From Nectonema munidae (taxonomy: Eukaryota; Nematomorpha; Nectonematoida; Nectonematidae): a stretch of DNA of 64,000 nucleotides. The notes under the pieces are model-generated. The model ran no database searches. It was not told where the DNA came from and saw only the letters and a list, made by a program, of their open reading frames with translations. Positions 54,227 through 64,000 of this stretch are shown here, piece by piece. Each line of letters begins with the position of its first letter. Within the stretch, counting starts at the first letter, position 1. The position numbers and the translations under genes were made by a program. The stretch covers positions 62,001-126,000 of the forward strand of contig JAUIRK010000278.1 of the NCBI GenBank assembly GCA_030549495.1. The letters run 5' to 3'.

Positions 54227-56129
54227 GCATAACGTAATCGATTGTCTTAAAATTGTTATCGCTACTTATTAGATAGAACAAAATGAAGTAGTCATATTGA
54301 ATATATTATAAATCATAATACAATGAATGAAAAATAGAACCATTGTTAAAATTTTGCAAAACTCGCTGGCCAGAAAGACATGATGCATTTCAACATGTGT
54401 ATAAGTTTTTTTGTATATAAGGTTGAAATTTTAAATATCATAGGCTATAAACGTCAAGTTGATTAAGTTTGGTACTTGCTTTGTGAACTGGGATGGCAGT
54501 AACTGCAGTACACAGTATCACAACTTTTTAATTTATTGTTGTGTTCATATTGTTGTCTTCATGACAATTAATCAATACATTTATCATCTTTTTTCTATCA
54601 CATTATTATGTGTCTTAATGAAAAATTTTCTCCATCCCCAATCATTTTAACTTCGTTATTGGATATTCTTCCAAGTATTTTGTCGGTAAAATATATGAAT
54701 CTAGATATGTATCACAAAATATAAAGAAGATTTGCCTTGTATGTCATTATTTTCCATAAAATTAAAACCTTAGAAAATCATTTAATGGAAATATCTATAA
54801 ATATGCGGCTTGTATCTCCTGCACAAGCAATTAAGGAATACGTCACAGTGCTCTTTTCAAACATTTATGTTCTTTTTAAAGGTGATCGAAAAATTACTAT
54901 TGGGGATATTACCCGTACGAAAATTGCCACCATTTTTGTGGGATAACTTCTATGGAGAAAGTTTCTATTGCTTTAACCTGAACCCTAAACCTTTTCCTTT
55001 GCTAATTTTGAAAAACCTTACTGTAATATTTCATATAAAATATGTGAAATTCTATTAATAAGTTTATTGGAAATTTATAACAATAACAAAGATTAGAATT
55101 GAAATGAAATTTATATATTCATTTTAAATTTTATTTTAAACGCCAAGATTATATAATATTAGAATTCAGAGATATAATTGAAAAATATGACTTAAGAATA
55201 TAATCCAGAAAAAGAAGATAAGCAGAAATTTTTATAATTAAATAAGAAAGTCTAGTATCTTAATTTGGAAGAGATGAATTGCAAGAAATGTAAACAAAAA
55301 ATAAATATTTAAGTAACTTTTATATATTTAAAACAAAAACATGTAATTCTTTCGAAAATTATCACTAAATTGGGGGTGATTAATGCTGGTTAGATGATAT
55401 TTTACCTTTAAGATAAAAACACCACAAGTTACTTTTACCTTTACCTTACAATCAAAAAAGGAAATTGATCTCTAACTTTTGTTAGTGATATAAATATTCA
55501 ATAATAATGTTTCAAATTTTTTATATGCAATATTTAAGTAAATTTTTCAAAATTAATGAATATAGTAGCAAGCTAACAAACAAAAGCTTCCAAAAAATTT
55601 ATTGAAGAACAAAACTTGACATTCTCTAATAGTAAAAAAATGATTTTTTTTCATATTTTTATCTTGATCATCTTTTTCTTTCATTAAAATATGTTCCAAA
55701 TTTTCCCCACAAATTTTGGCTAACATAAATAAAGCTAAAATGCTTTTTATATCTGAAATAAAAAGATTTATAATTAGATTTTAATGAAAATTATCGTATC
55801 TTTATCTTGGCTATTTATATTTACTGCATTGTTTTGATTCAGATACAATTGATGTGTTGAAAATTGTGTCGGATTTTATCATCTTTTTAAATTATTGATA
55901 ATATTCAACAATTTTTGATATAAAATTCTTTTTTATGTTTTTATATCCATTTCCTATTTCTAATCTATTAAACTCCTTTATAATCTAAAAATTTTAAATA
56001 CAAAAGATAGAACTAATTATACGTTAAAATAATACAAAATGTTAAAAATTCACTTTACCTGATCATATTCTCTCAAAAAAAGATAATCATCCAAAAATTT
56101 TTTTAATTGACACAAAATCCTTTACAATT
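54227..56129. other. AT-rich DNA, no gene
   Basis: Small open plus frames at 54459-55058 overlap each other and show no family features. No splice-linked coding was seen. Confidence 0.4.
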
Positions 56130-57148
56130 TCTCTTCTTCTTTTTGGTAACGTTATTTGCATTCGCATATCAACTTGTACTGAATCACGATTTGTTTTAAC
56201 GAATTAATTTTTTAACCATACTTTATGGTTATCAGAAGCCAATTCGCTTTCAGGAATTAATTCATCTGGTAAATAATTTTTCATAACATATGCAGATTTA
56301 CTGAGAACAGGGAAAATAACATTTTTTTCTTCTTTTCCGCAATTGCACTTCTTTTAGATAAGAATCTTGCGTTTTTCTTTCATTTCCCCATTTATATTTT
56401 AAGCGTTCCTTCCAAAATACTTAAAAAAAGAATTATTATTTTATTATATTTGATTCAGAGTTTACTTTATTTGCTTCAAGAGGTAAATTGTTTTCTGAAG
56501 ATAAATCTGGAAACTCAATAAATCACGAATCTACAATTTGCTTATACATTGCTGTATATGGATATCTAAAATACATAGCAAGTTTCACTCAAAGTAATAA
56601 ACTTACATTCCCCCTCTTAATTAAGTACTATAAATATATAGACAATCTAAAAAATTTCAAGACATCTTTTTTAGTTAAGACTTTTAATTCTATTTTCTAA
56701 CCACTCCTTTTTGAAGAAGAGATTTGGGAAAAGTAAAAGTTTGGGGCCATAAATTTCTTAAAAAATATATTTTAAAATTTTATAAGATAATAAAAGATAG
56801 TTAAATCTTACAACTCTTGATTGCTTTGGACGGGTTCAATACATGTAGAAACGCTATAGGAGAGAAACTTTCTATTGAAGATTAATCAAAAACGTGACTG
56901 CTTTTTGCTTCAAGTTGATAACTACTACATTCATCGAGTAGGACTTTAGTTATTATTTTCATTTCAAATATTATATTTAAGTTTTCTTCTTTTAAATCAA
57001 CATAGTCTTGAACATCTTCATCAAAATATTTCAGTGTAAATTTGTCGGCAATATTGAAAGTTTCTTGAGTTTTTTTAATAAGCATTTCATAAGTAAATTC
57101 TCGTGAGATAACCCATTTTTTAGAAGAAGAATTAAAGGAAATAAACAC
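56130..57148 (-). CDS. PB1-domain protein fragment
   Basis: A minus frame from about 57148 to a stop at 56882 follows an acceptor-like CTTTATAG. It reads SSSKKWVISREFTYEMLIKK, then TFNIADKFTLKYFDEDVQDY and VDLKEENLNIIFEMKI. The pattern (basic start, L.KKTQETF, LKYFDED, D..DL) fits a PB1 domain, which mediates pairwise protein binding. Further down, after interruptions, another coding-like run reads FPVLSKSAYVMKNYLPDELI (about 56310-56250) and resembles the region after PB1 in insect proteins of this kind. The link between the two parts is inference. No start codon context was found, so it is partial or dead. Confidence 0.45.
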
Positions 57149-57159
57149 AAAAAAATTCT

Positions 57160-57890
57160 ATAAAGGTATTAATAATGCAATAAAAATTTTATATAAAATG
57201 TACAAACAAATTTAAAGTTATAAAAATTAAATTATTATATCTTTCGAAACTATGCATCTGACATTTAAATTATTATATAAAGTATACACAAAGAAACAAA
57301 AATTAGTGTTCATTTCATTAATTCCAGTTTCTTCAACAACATACGTAAAAAAATGACGATAGTAAAATTCACATCCAATTTAGAGCATAAAAAATATAGA
57401 TCATTTATGACAAAGAAACATTCAATAATTAGATAAAATAAATCAAGTGTAGAATCTGACTCCAGAATGTTTTCAGATTCAGATTCTAAACTTCATCTTG
57501 ATTTCCGAAATTTCTCTCGAAAAGTTAAAATTTTTTAAAATTCAAGTTTTTTTAGTATTTTATTTTTATTTATTGCTGAACATGGATTTTTCCGAACTTA
57601 TCTAATGAAAATTAAGCAGACGATTTCAAGGCATTTTTTGATCCTGATAGATTTTGATTTTAAAATTCTAACAAAGTTTTTCTTCTGTCCTTTTCATATA
57701 CACAAGTACTTTAAAATGAAACATCAAATATGAATAATAATTTTTACATAAACTTTCTGTTGAAAATTATTAATGAAAGTGACAATATACAAATTATAAA
57801 CTTTTTGAAGCAAAAAAATCTTTTGTTCAACCAAATGAATTGTGATTATTGTACTTTATAAATGAATTGGAATAAAAGAACGTTAACAAA
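57160..57890. other. AT-rich DNA, no gene
   Basis: Contains one AAGCAGACGATTTCA motif like those in the TTAA MITEs (57613). Otherwise nothing. Confidence 0.4.
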
Positions 57891-57892
57891 AG

Positions 57893-58624
57893 ATGGATAT
57901 CAATGGAAATATAATAATAAAAATTGTGAAAAAATATAAAACATCAAAGTCTATTAGGCAAAATTCTTTTTTTGCCAAATCAAAATTAAAATTAAGACAG
58001 TGGGTACATGTCATGTATTTATGGATCTTGGAAATTTCTGTTAAAAATACAACGTTAATAGCTTCAGTTTCTCGAAAAACGGTAATAGATTTGTTTAGTT
58101 TTTTAAGAGAAATTTGCAAAAATCATATGGTTTAAAATCCCATTAAACTGGCAGGGCAAGGTAAAATTGTTCAAATTAAAGAGTCATGCTTTTCACATAA
58201 GGTTAAATTTCATAAAGGGTGAGCTCCAGAAAAAGCTATATGGATTTTTGGTCTGGTTGATACCTCTTTTCATCCTTCTGTTGGATATATGGAGATAGTA
58301 AAAGACAGAACAGCCAACACACTTTTGCCAATTATTCAAAAAGTCGCAAGACCGGGAACTACAATCCATTCTGATCAGTGGAGATCTTATTCGAAAAAAC
58401 AAAAAAAATTGAAACTAAATCATAAAACTCTAAATCATTCTCTGAATTTTGTTGATAAGAAAACGGGGGTTCACACACAATCGATAGATAAAGTCAAAAA
58501 TATGAAAGGATGTAGAAAAAATATGTTAGAAACATACATATTCGAGATTATTTGGAGAGATAGATATAGGGAAACCGCTTTTGAAAATTTATGCTCGCAA
58601 ATTTCACAACAATGTCAAATTTGA
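57893..58624 (+). mobile_element. Merlin (IS1595/ISXO2-like) transposase remnant
   Basis: The frame starts MDINGNIIIKIVKKYKTSKS. After a stop near 58132 it goes on in the same style: GKIVQIKESCFSHKVKFHKG, a TGA, APEKAIWIFGLVDTSFHPSV, MEIVKDRTANTLLPIIQKVA, TTIHSDQWRSY (second Asp) and NHSLNFVDKKTGVHTQSID. This order is the IS1595 DDE domain of Merlin elements. The first catalytic Asp of the IDES motif is Lys here (IKES), and the third acidic residue appears as Asp (SID). One TGA sits where an Arg codon CGA would fit. The element is inactive. Terminal repeats were not found, and the 3' side abuts the piggyBac remnant. Confidence 0.8.
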
Positions 58625-58641
58625 TATTGTTGTGAAAATTT
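58599..58641. repeat. Near-perfect inverted repeat over the Merlin stop codon
   Basis: AAATTTCACAACAAT and ATTGTTGTGAAAATTT pair around a 12-nt loop, itself containing TCAAATTTGA. The transposase stop lies in the loop. Confidence 0.7.
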
Positions 58642-58649
58642 ATAACTTA

Positions 58650-60590
58650 AAAAACAAGGTGGTTAATGACCACTTTTTACAATATTAAAATTTTATCCTA
58701 AAGAATTTAAATTGAAACTTTATTATAAAACAATGTCAAAAGTATGAAAGAGTATTGACGTGTACGCAATGCAAATTTCCCTTGTTTTGATTTTGAAAAA
58801 TTTTGTTTGACAGAGTTTTCTTTTGGGGGAATTTTGAATTTGAAAAACAAATGATTCTTCATTATAGTTAACTTCAATTTTCTTGAAAGTGTCATCAGCA
58901 AGCTTGAAGATAAAATTTTTACGTGATATAAGTGAATCATTAATTTCTCAGTATAAAATCAATGATCATTGAAAAAAAGTGAAAAAAGTGACAAAGGCCA
59001 ACGTCCGTCTCTTGCTTTTCTATAGTGTACAATTTAGGCATCTGATAGATAAAATCCATTACAAACTTTATTTCGTATAATAGAATAAAATTGTCTCCGG
59101 CTTTTTTAGCATCTTTTGAAATTTTTAGTGCTTTTGTATGCAAGGAACTTGATGTGAGAAACACTTTATCTTTTTTGTCAAAGATATATTTCCACGACAA
59201 TAAAAAATTTTGGAAAATTTTTTTTATATTTTGAGGAGTTTCTTTTCGATTCAGCTTGATTGTTTCTACTAAGCTCGTTCTTTTTTTCTAATAAATTTTT
59301 ACACAAAGCCTAGTAAGTAAAAAAATTATGACAGAGTTTGGTTATATTATAAACCTTATTATAAAGTTCATTTTGTTCTAAAAGTTTATCAACAATACAA
59401 TAACCCAACTGTAAATTATTTGTATCATCTTTCATTAATAAGGAAAACCTGCGCACATATACTTTGAATTGACATGCACAATCAACGAAACTTTAAGCCC
59501 AAACTTGTCTGCCTTACATGGTAAATCATGGGTAAAAGGGCTTCTAGCTTTTGTAGGAAACAACTGTTCGTCAACACTCAACAGTTAGATTACAATCAGG
59601 ATTATAGCATATTTTGTAATTGTCAATAAGCATGTTCCAAACTTTGGAAAAAAGCAAATTTATCATTTTGTAACCTGTCTTCTCGTTGACTTTTCATGTC
59701 GAATTTTATGTACTTCAGTAATTTTTTTAAAGTTGTACAGGGTATGATGTTTTTAAAAAACTGAACACCAAAAAGATTTAAGGGGAATGTTCTTACCTCT
59801 AATAAGTCTACGTAAAATACCAGAAGCTAGAAATTGATCAAGGTCAGCTCTAATTTTTATTCTTTCTCAAACTTCAAAGCTTCAATATTTGTGCGTTTTT
59901 GTATATGACAAAAAAAAATTTTTCTCAAAATTAATGCAACGAAAAGCAGAAATACAACTTACGTCTATCTTACGATGAGGAAACGTTGTACAAGCTTTTT
60001 TAATTTTGAACACATTTCGTCCTTGGATGTCAAACGTTGAGAATTAAGATTGTTCCATCCATGCCATTTAATACATTATTAACTTCATCCTCATATGTTG
60101 AAGATTTCGGACGCTTCATTGAAGTTGTCCATCTAAATTTTGTTTACGTCATCATCATCTTGGCTTGAAGAAAAATCTGATGTAGAACTTTCTTCATTCA
60201 TATTTTGGATAAAGAGCAAGGTATTTAAAGCGGGTACAGGTTTATTCTTGAAATTATACATTTGAGACATAAAGCTTGTTATATTTAGGACGAAAAAATT
60301 TTTTAAACTACAAAAATTAATATGGTATCAATCAAAATAAAACTAGGTTGTCAAAATAACCACTTTGTCCATCTTGATATACATGTTGCAACGATGAAAA
60401 AAATACAGCTGTAGAAAAGGGGTCCATGAGTAACCAAATGTTGAGAACCACTGATCTAAACAATGTGCTATATTTACTAGTCAACGTAATATATTAAAAG
60501 TAGCAAATGCATGTAAGATCTTATTTTATGGAATATTTTAGTTTTTAAATTTAAAAAAGTAGTCATTTTGACCAGATCGTTTTTCTAGTG
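58650..60590 (-). mobile_element. piggyBac remnant (lineage B)
   Basis: Minus-strand frames give MNEESSTSDFSSSQDDDDVN (60200), LASGILRRLIRGKNIPLKSF, KKLLKYIKFDMKSQREDRLQ and NDKFAFFPKFGTC. The key block LLSVDEQLFPTKARSPFTHD (first Asp) with KADKFGLKVSL and NSKYMCAGFPY follows. The tail from 59200 reads VFLTSSSLHTKALKISKD and YTIEKQETDVG. The DEQLFPTKAR wording is typical of one arthropod piggyBac lineage, distinct from elements 1 and 2. Many frame changes and stops are present. The right end GTCATTTTGACCAGATCG...TTCTAGTG matches the left end of the remnant at 20895, and the left side carries ATGACCACTTTTTAC. Confidence 0.8.
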
Positions 60591-60594
60591 AAAC

Positions 60595-60715
60595 ATCACA
60601 TGTTAGTTTATTACGTAAATTAAGACATTATACAGCCAAAAAAGGGTGCAAGTAGGATGTATTTTGAAGTTTATATATTTGACATTGATTGACAGGTTTG
60701 ATTGATTTTCAATGA
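60595..60715. other. Short spacer
   Basis: AT-rich sequence with nothing recognised. Confidence 0.5.
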
Positions 60716-60716
60716 G

Positions 60717-60888
60717 TGACGTCATCAGATTCGCAATCCATTAATTATTATTATTATTACTCTCCCTTCGCCAAACATGCATGAATCATGTTTCCAGACC
60801 ATTTTACGTCACAAGATACTGCCAAAAATCTTCATTCGAGCTACCTCAATTTCACTTCACTTCTCATTTTTTTGAAACCTTGTGACGT
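60717..60888 (+). promoter_or_regulatory. Cluster of three CRE-like sites
   Basis: A full TGACGTCA lies at 60717-60724, ACGTCA at 60806-60811 and TGACGT at 60883-60888, 175-350 bp upstream of the TATA box at 61062. The sites suit CREB/ATF binding. Function is inference. Confidence 0.5.
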
Positions 60889-61061
60889 ATTTGTGAATAA
60901 TCGTCAAATTATCCTTATTATACGTGATATCATACAAAGAAACTACGCTTTTTTTTTCATTCTCTTTCACTTTGCTACAAATCATGGTGAACCTTTGTCA
61001 CGTAATTGCAAACAATATGCATGAAAACTTTTAATGAGTAGTAAAAATGGGCACCAACAAC

Positions 61062-61068
61062 TATAAAT
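61062..61068 (+). promoter_or_regulatory. TATA box of the secreted-peptide gene
   Basis: TATAAAT lies 63 bases upstream of the ATG, leaving room for a leader of about 30 bases. Confidence 0.6.
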
Positions 61069-61124
61069 ATCAATGAGGATTTCTCTTGAAGACATTTGAA
61101 ATATACGTGATTTAGTGTTCTGAG

Positions 61125-62723
61125 ATGAAGCTTATTTCAAAATTTTTTTCTCTTTTTTTCTTCCTCTTTGTATCCCTGCTTTTGACTAGATGCGAGAGTA
61201 AGTTTTTTTTCACAGCGCACATTTCAATTAAAAATTTTAAATGGAGATACTAACATTTTTACCCAATATTTTGAATAATCGTACATAGATCGGCTTTTAA
61301 GTTCTTCTTATCCTTTGCATTGTTCTAAATCTGAAAGTGTGTTTTTCTTAAAATATTCTTTGATTTTTTTATAGTTGTCTAAATGCCAAATTAAAAAATT
61401 TGCAAACTAGGCTTCCTTGTTTCTTCCTGAACACAAATAACAATTTTGAGAAAGAAAAATTTATTTAAATGTTCAAATAAGATATAAATAAATGTGAGTG
61501 AATAAATTGCAGGAGTACGGCTAACAAAAGCTGCTAGTCTAACTCTCGAAATAATATTTGATGCAAAACAATAGGAAAAATACGAACATAACAGAAACCA
61601 TGCGTTTCACTTGTCATTACTTTCAATCAATACAACACAATAAACAAACATATATTTATACAAAATCAGAAAAAGAGCAAAATGCATTGTGACAAAGGCA
61701 CATGAGGTGTAAACTACACATCCTGGAAGTGACGGATCCAGAGACACAGGTCAATCACCTACCCTCGCCTTTTGAGTTTAATCAGATGTAAAAGGTATTT
61801 CTGAACAAAAGTGGTACTCCAGATCAGAAACAATGGATATCACGAGGTCTTGGGTTCAATCCGAGATTAAAACTTCTTAGTTAGAATCAAAGAGTTAAAT
61901 TACGCTTGTCGATTATATTACCTTTGGCATTTCCGTACGAAGCTACAAAGCTGTTCTTGCTTGCCTATACCAGGTATAAGTGAAGCATACTGTAAAACTA
62001 ATATCAAGAGGCCAGTACATTTGATGATATATACAAATGGCAGCACTACAGATTTAGCAATTATAAGAATCTATCTATTCATCATTAGGCTCTACGAAAA
62101 GGGTCTTGATCTTTAAATTTTTAAGGAATTTGAAATGAATTAGCAATCTATTTTTTGTTTTTAATGAGGCCCTTTAGTGCAATGTTACTTCTTAGTTTGG
62201 GGATTGTTGAAAAAAATGTTGAGAACCACTGACCAAAAGATCTATCATAATTTATTCTGAACATTTTGAGTTTGATCTTAGTTAGTCTTAAGATTTAAGT
62301 AGTTCTGGTAGATTAAACAAGTGCTTGTAATTGAAAGGGTGTTTCAATATTAAAATGTTATATTTTTAATTACAAATTGGAGGTATACGATTTACTATTA
62401 TATTTATCTATACATTGAGTGCTTTCATCGAGAAGACACAATTGCACAGTTTGTATCAAACTATGAGGAAAGTAGGTTGATGAGAGTTCAAACCCAAGAC
62501 CTTGAGTTATCGAAACACTGTATCTAAGCAACCGTACCCACGCTCTTTTGTAAAGAAGAGCCTTTATATAAATATAAAGGATTTTCGCAAATTTGAAAAA
62601 GGTGATTTCCTCTTGAAATAATTTAGTTTTTTTATCTTTATCAATAAAAATTTTTTTTGTCTATTTTTTTTTCATTTTATAGGTGTGGATGAAAGAAACA
62701 AACGAAGTTGTGATTATGTTTGT
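61125..62723 (+). CDS. Cysteine-bearing secreted peptide precursor, first two exons
   Basis: Exon 1 (61125-61197) encodes MKLISKFFSLFFFLFVSLLL then TRCE and ends at A|GTAAGT. Exon 2 (62683-62723) follows TTTTATAG and encodes SVDERNKRSCDYVC, ending at a GTAAGC donor. The junction is phase 1 and the second donor phase 0. The first 20 residues form a strong signal peptide. NKR is a furin-type dibasic site directly before SCDYVC, the layout of a prepropeptide such as an arthropod defensin-like or neurosecretory peptide. The remaining exons lie beyond 62724, where a piggyBac has inserted into the intron, and probably outside the window. The family cannot be named from 37 residues. The 1.5-kb first intron holds two SINE pieces and a hAT end. 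Confidence 0.62.
61850..61930 (+). repeat. SINE fragment with B box
   Basis: CACGAGGTCTTGGGTTCAAT then CCGAGATTAAAACTTC. It keeps the B box and a short body only. Confidence 0.45.
62205..62229 (+). repeat. Orphan hAT-type terminal repeat
   Basis: ATGTTGAGAACCACTG is the complement of the common hAT end CAGTGGTTCTCAACAT. The same end occurs at about 60433. No partner end was seen for either. Confidence 0.45.
62415..62560 (-). repeat. tRNA-derived SINE copy (family shared with 31015-31150)
   Basis: Same order as the copy at 31015-31150: TCATCGAGAAGACACAATTG, TATGAGGA, then the complement of the B box in TTCAAACCCAAGACCTTGAG. It has a ten-base insertion relative to that copy. Confidence 0.7.
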
Positions 62724-62764
62724 GTAAGCACGTTTCAATTTTATCAACATTTTTGGAAACTTTA

Positions 62765-64000
62765 CCCTCAACCGTACACGCTACTCCAAAATGGAGTAAT
62801 GCCTACTTGATCACTTAAAAAGTATAAGAATATCATTTTTAATTATAGTGAGAATTCATGAGCAATATACTACTGGCTTAGGCCTCTTATACTTTACTTT
62901 ACATTTGAAACATCTGTTTTCATTTTCACATAATTTCTTCTTCACCATTCAACGTACACGCCACTCCATTTTGTAGTATAGCAGTTGCATACTTAAAATA
63001 GTGATAGCTTTTGATTTATGACATCTTGCTTTTCTTCACTGCACACTAGTTTATTTCAAACACATTTACCCCCTCGATCTTCTTTTGTATTTACAATTAT
63101 TTCTATTTTTTGATGATTTTACTGGTGTTTTATTATTCCTTGTGAATGGGAAAAAGTAAAAGAATTTCCTTTTTGTTGGCAAATGCCCTGTTATCTATAA
63201 TGGAAGAGAGCGACCTCAGTGAAGATGAAAATAATAAAGATGAAGAATCTGAAACAAGTTTTTTAAATTCTTTTTCAGTAGAAGAAAAGTTAGATGATGA
63301 AGAAAGTTTGAATGAAGGTGAAATGAACATCTTTGTGGAACAAAATGGTGATGAAAATAACTATAAAGAATATGTTGAAAGTGATTCAGAAGATGCAAGT
63401 GATGTTTCAGAAAATGAACATGAGGAAAGTAACGAGTATAACCCGGATCATGAAGATTTTTCGAACAATAATGTCTTTTGTGGTGATATAGTTTATTCTA
63501 AAGATGCACCTGTAGTTAGATCTTTCTCGAGGAATATTTTGAAGGAATTACCCCGACCCATTTTTCCCCGAACGATGAACTAAGTGCTTTTTTACTGTTT
63601 TATAATGATGACATGTTTTTGACGATTCAAAGATTACGAATCGAAAAGTAAAAGACACCTTGAAAGATTATCTTCATCAAAAGTCTAAAGCATCATACCC
63701 AACATTCATGAGACAATTTTCAATTGATGAATTGAAAGCATGTTATGCTATACTTATTAGAAGTGGTATGGACCGTGACAACATGTCTTTGCTTCAAGAT
63801 TTGTGGTCACCTCATGATAGTAAGCCTTTTATAGAGCAACCATCGGCTAACAAAGATTTAAATTTTTCCTCTAAATTAATATTATAGATTTAATAATTAT
63901 AGAAGTCAAGAAGAAAGAAAAAAGATAGATAAATTTGCGGCAATAAGAGAGATTTGGAGCATGTTTCAAAGAAATTTATTGCGATGTGTGGTAACAGAAA
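62765..64000 (+). mobile_element. piggyBac transposon, 5' part (element 3)
   Basis: It starts after TTTA with CCCTCAACCGTACACG. A second CGTACACGCCACTCC at 62953 repeats CGTACACGCTACTCC at 62773, a subterminal direct repeat 180 bp apart. The transposase follows in the same direction and runs off the window. The left border is inferred from the CCC start. Confidence 0.65.
63146..64000 (+). pseudogene. piggyBac transposase, N-terminal part, frame-broken
   Basis: From the ATG at 63146 the acidic N-terminus (MGKSKRISFLLANALLSIME, then long E/D/S runs) ends at a stop at 63581-63583. The following frame gives MRQFSIDELKACYAILIRSG, LLQDLWSPHDSKPF and, after another frame change, RFNNYRSQEERKKIDKFAAI and REIWSMFQRN. 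This is the usual piggyBac entry (ELKA..GL.I..G, LW, LRFDN....R...DK.A.IR). The catalytic Asp regions lie beyond the window. Confidence 0.8.

Noticed and set aside
54459-55058. Small plus-strand genes
   Set aside because: Overlapping AT-driven frames without signal peptide, splice support or similarity.
1-64000. Retrovirus, LTR retrotransposon or Polinton-type element
   Set aside because: I looked for gag, protease, RNase H/integrase, envelope and capsid wording and for long terminal repeats, and found none. All reverse transcriptase here is LINE type.

Overview
This is a 64 kb stretch of an AT-rich animal genome. Coding is sparse, introns are often 50-60 bp, and transposon fossils dominate. 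The gene set (lamin-B receptor/sterol reductase, BTBD9, TANGO6), several piggyBac lineages, tRNA-derived SINEs and intronless host genes suggest an arthropod, perhaps a crustacean such as a parasitic copepod. The organism is inference; nothing in the window names it.

Host genes. (1) A lamin-B-receptor-like gene on the minus strand (about 5470 to 3517), nine small exons read from splice signals, with an SR-rich N-terminus and the first half of the sterol-reductase membrane domain. (2) BTBD9, intronless in its coding part, plus strand 22569-24476. (3) A five-exon gene for an 83-residue secreted protein, minus strand 30053-27252, with a candidate TATA-driven 5'UTR exon near 31.5 kb. (4) TANGO6, intronless, minus strand 41803-39014. 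(5) A PB1-domain fragment, minus strand near 57 kb. (6) The first two exons of a cysteine-bearing secreted peptide, plus strand 61125-62723, behind a TATA box and three CRE-like sites. Genes 3 and 6 are too fragmented by introns to appear as long open frames and are the most interesting unannotated items.

Transposons. A nearly whole piggyBac (32293-35678) has inverted ends, TTAA duplications, one intron and one apparent frameshift. A decayed relative (49725-53103) carries a G20 run and a nested hAT element. A third starts at 62765 and runs off the window. Two remnants of another piggyBac lineage lie at 58650-60590 and 20895-21600. There are also a MULE fossil, an APE-type LINE with an internal 99-bp duplication, a LINE 3' fragment, three hAT transposase remnants, a Merlin (IS1595-like) remnant and a Tc1/IS630-like remnant. 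Small elements include five copies of a TTAA-flanked ~130-bp MITE, an 84-bp near-perfect hairpin with 8-bp duplications, hAT MITEs with 8-bp duplications, and at least seven tRNA-derived SINE pieces.

Layout. 0-7.5 kb: edge fragment, SINEs, LBR-like gene, degenerate satellite. 8-14.2 kb: MULE and LINEs. 14-22 kb: AT-rich DNA with MITEs, a hAT remnant and a piggyBac remnant. 22.5-24.5 kb: BTBD9. 25-31.6 kb: secreted-protein gene with MITEs in its introns. 32.3-35.7 kb: piggyBac. 36-38.5 kb: decayed transposons. 39-41.8 kb: TANGO6. 42-48.7 kb: hAT remnants and a 23-bp minisatellite. 49.7-54.2 kb: decayed piggyBac and hAT elements. 56-60.6 kb: PB1 fragment, Merlin, piggyBac. 60.7-64 kb: secreted-peptide gene interrupted in an intron by another piggyBac. 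No retroviral, LTR or Polinton-like element was recognised. The neighbouring host genes show no functional link to each other.
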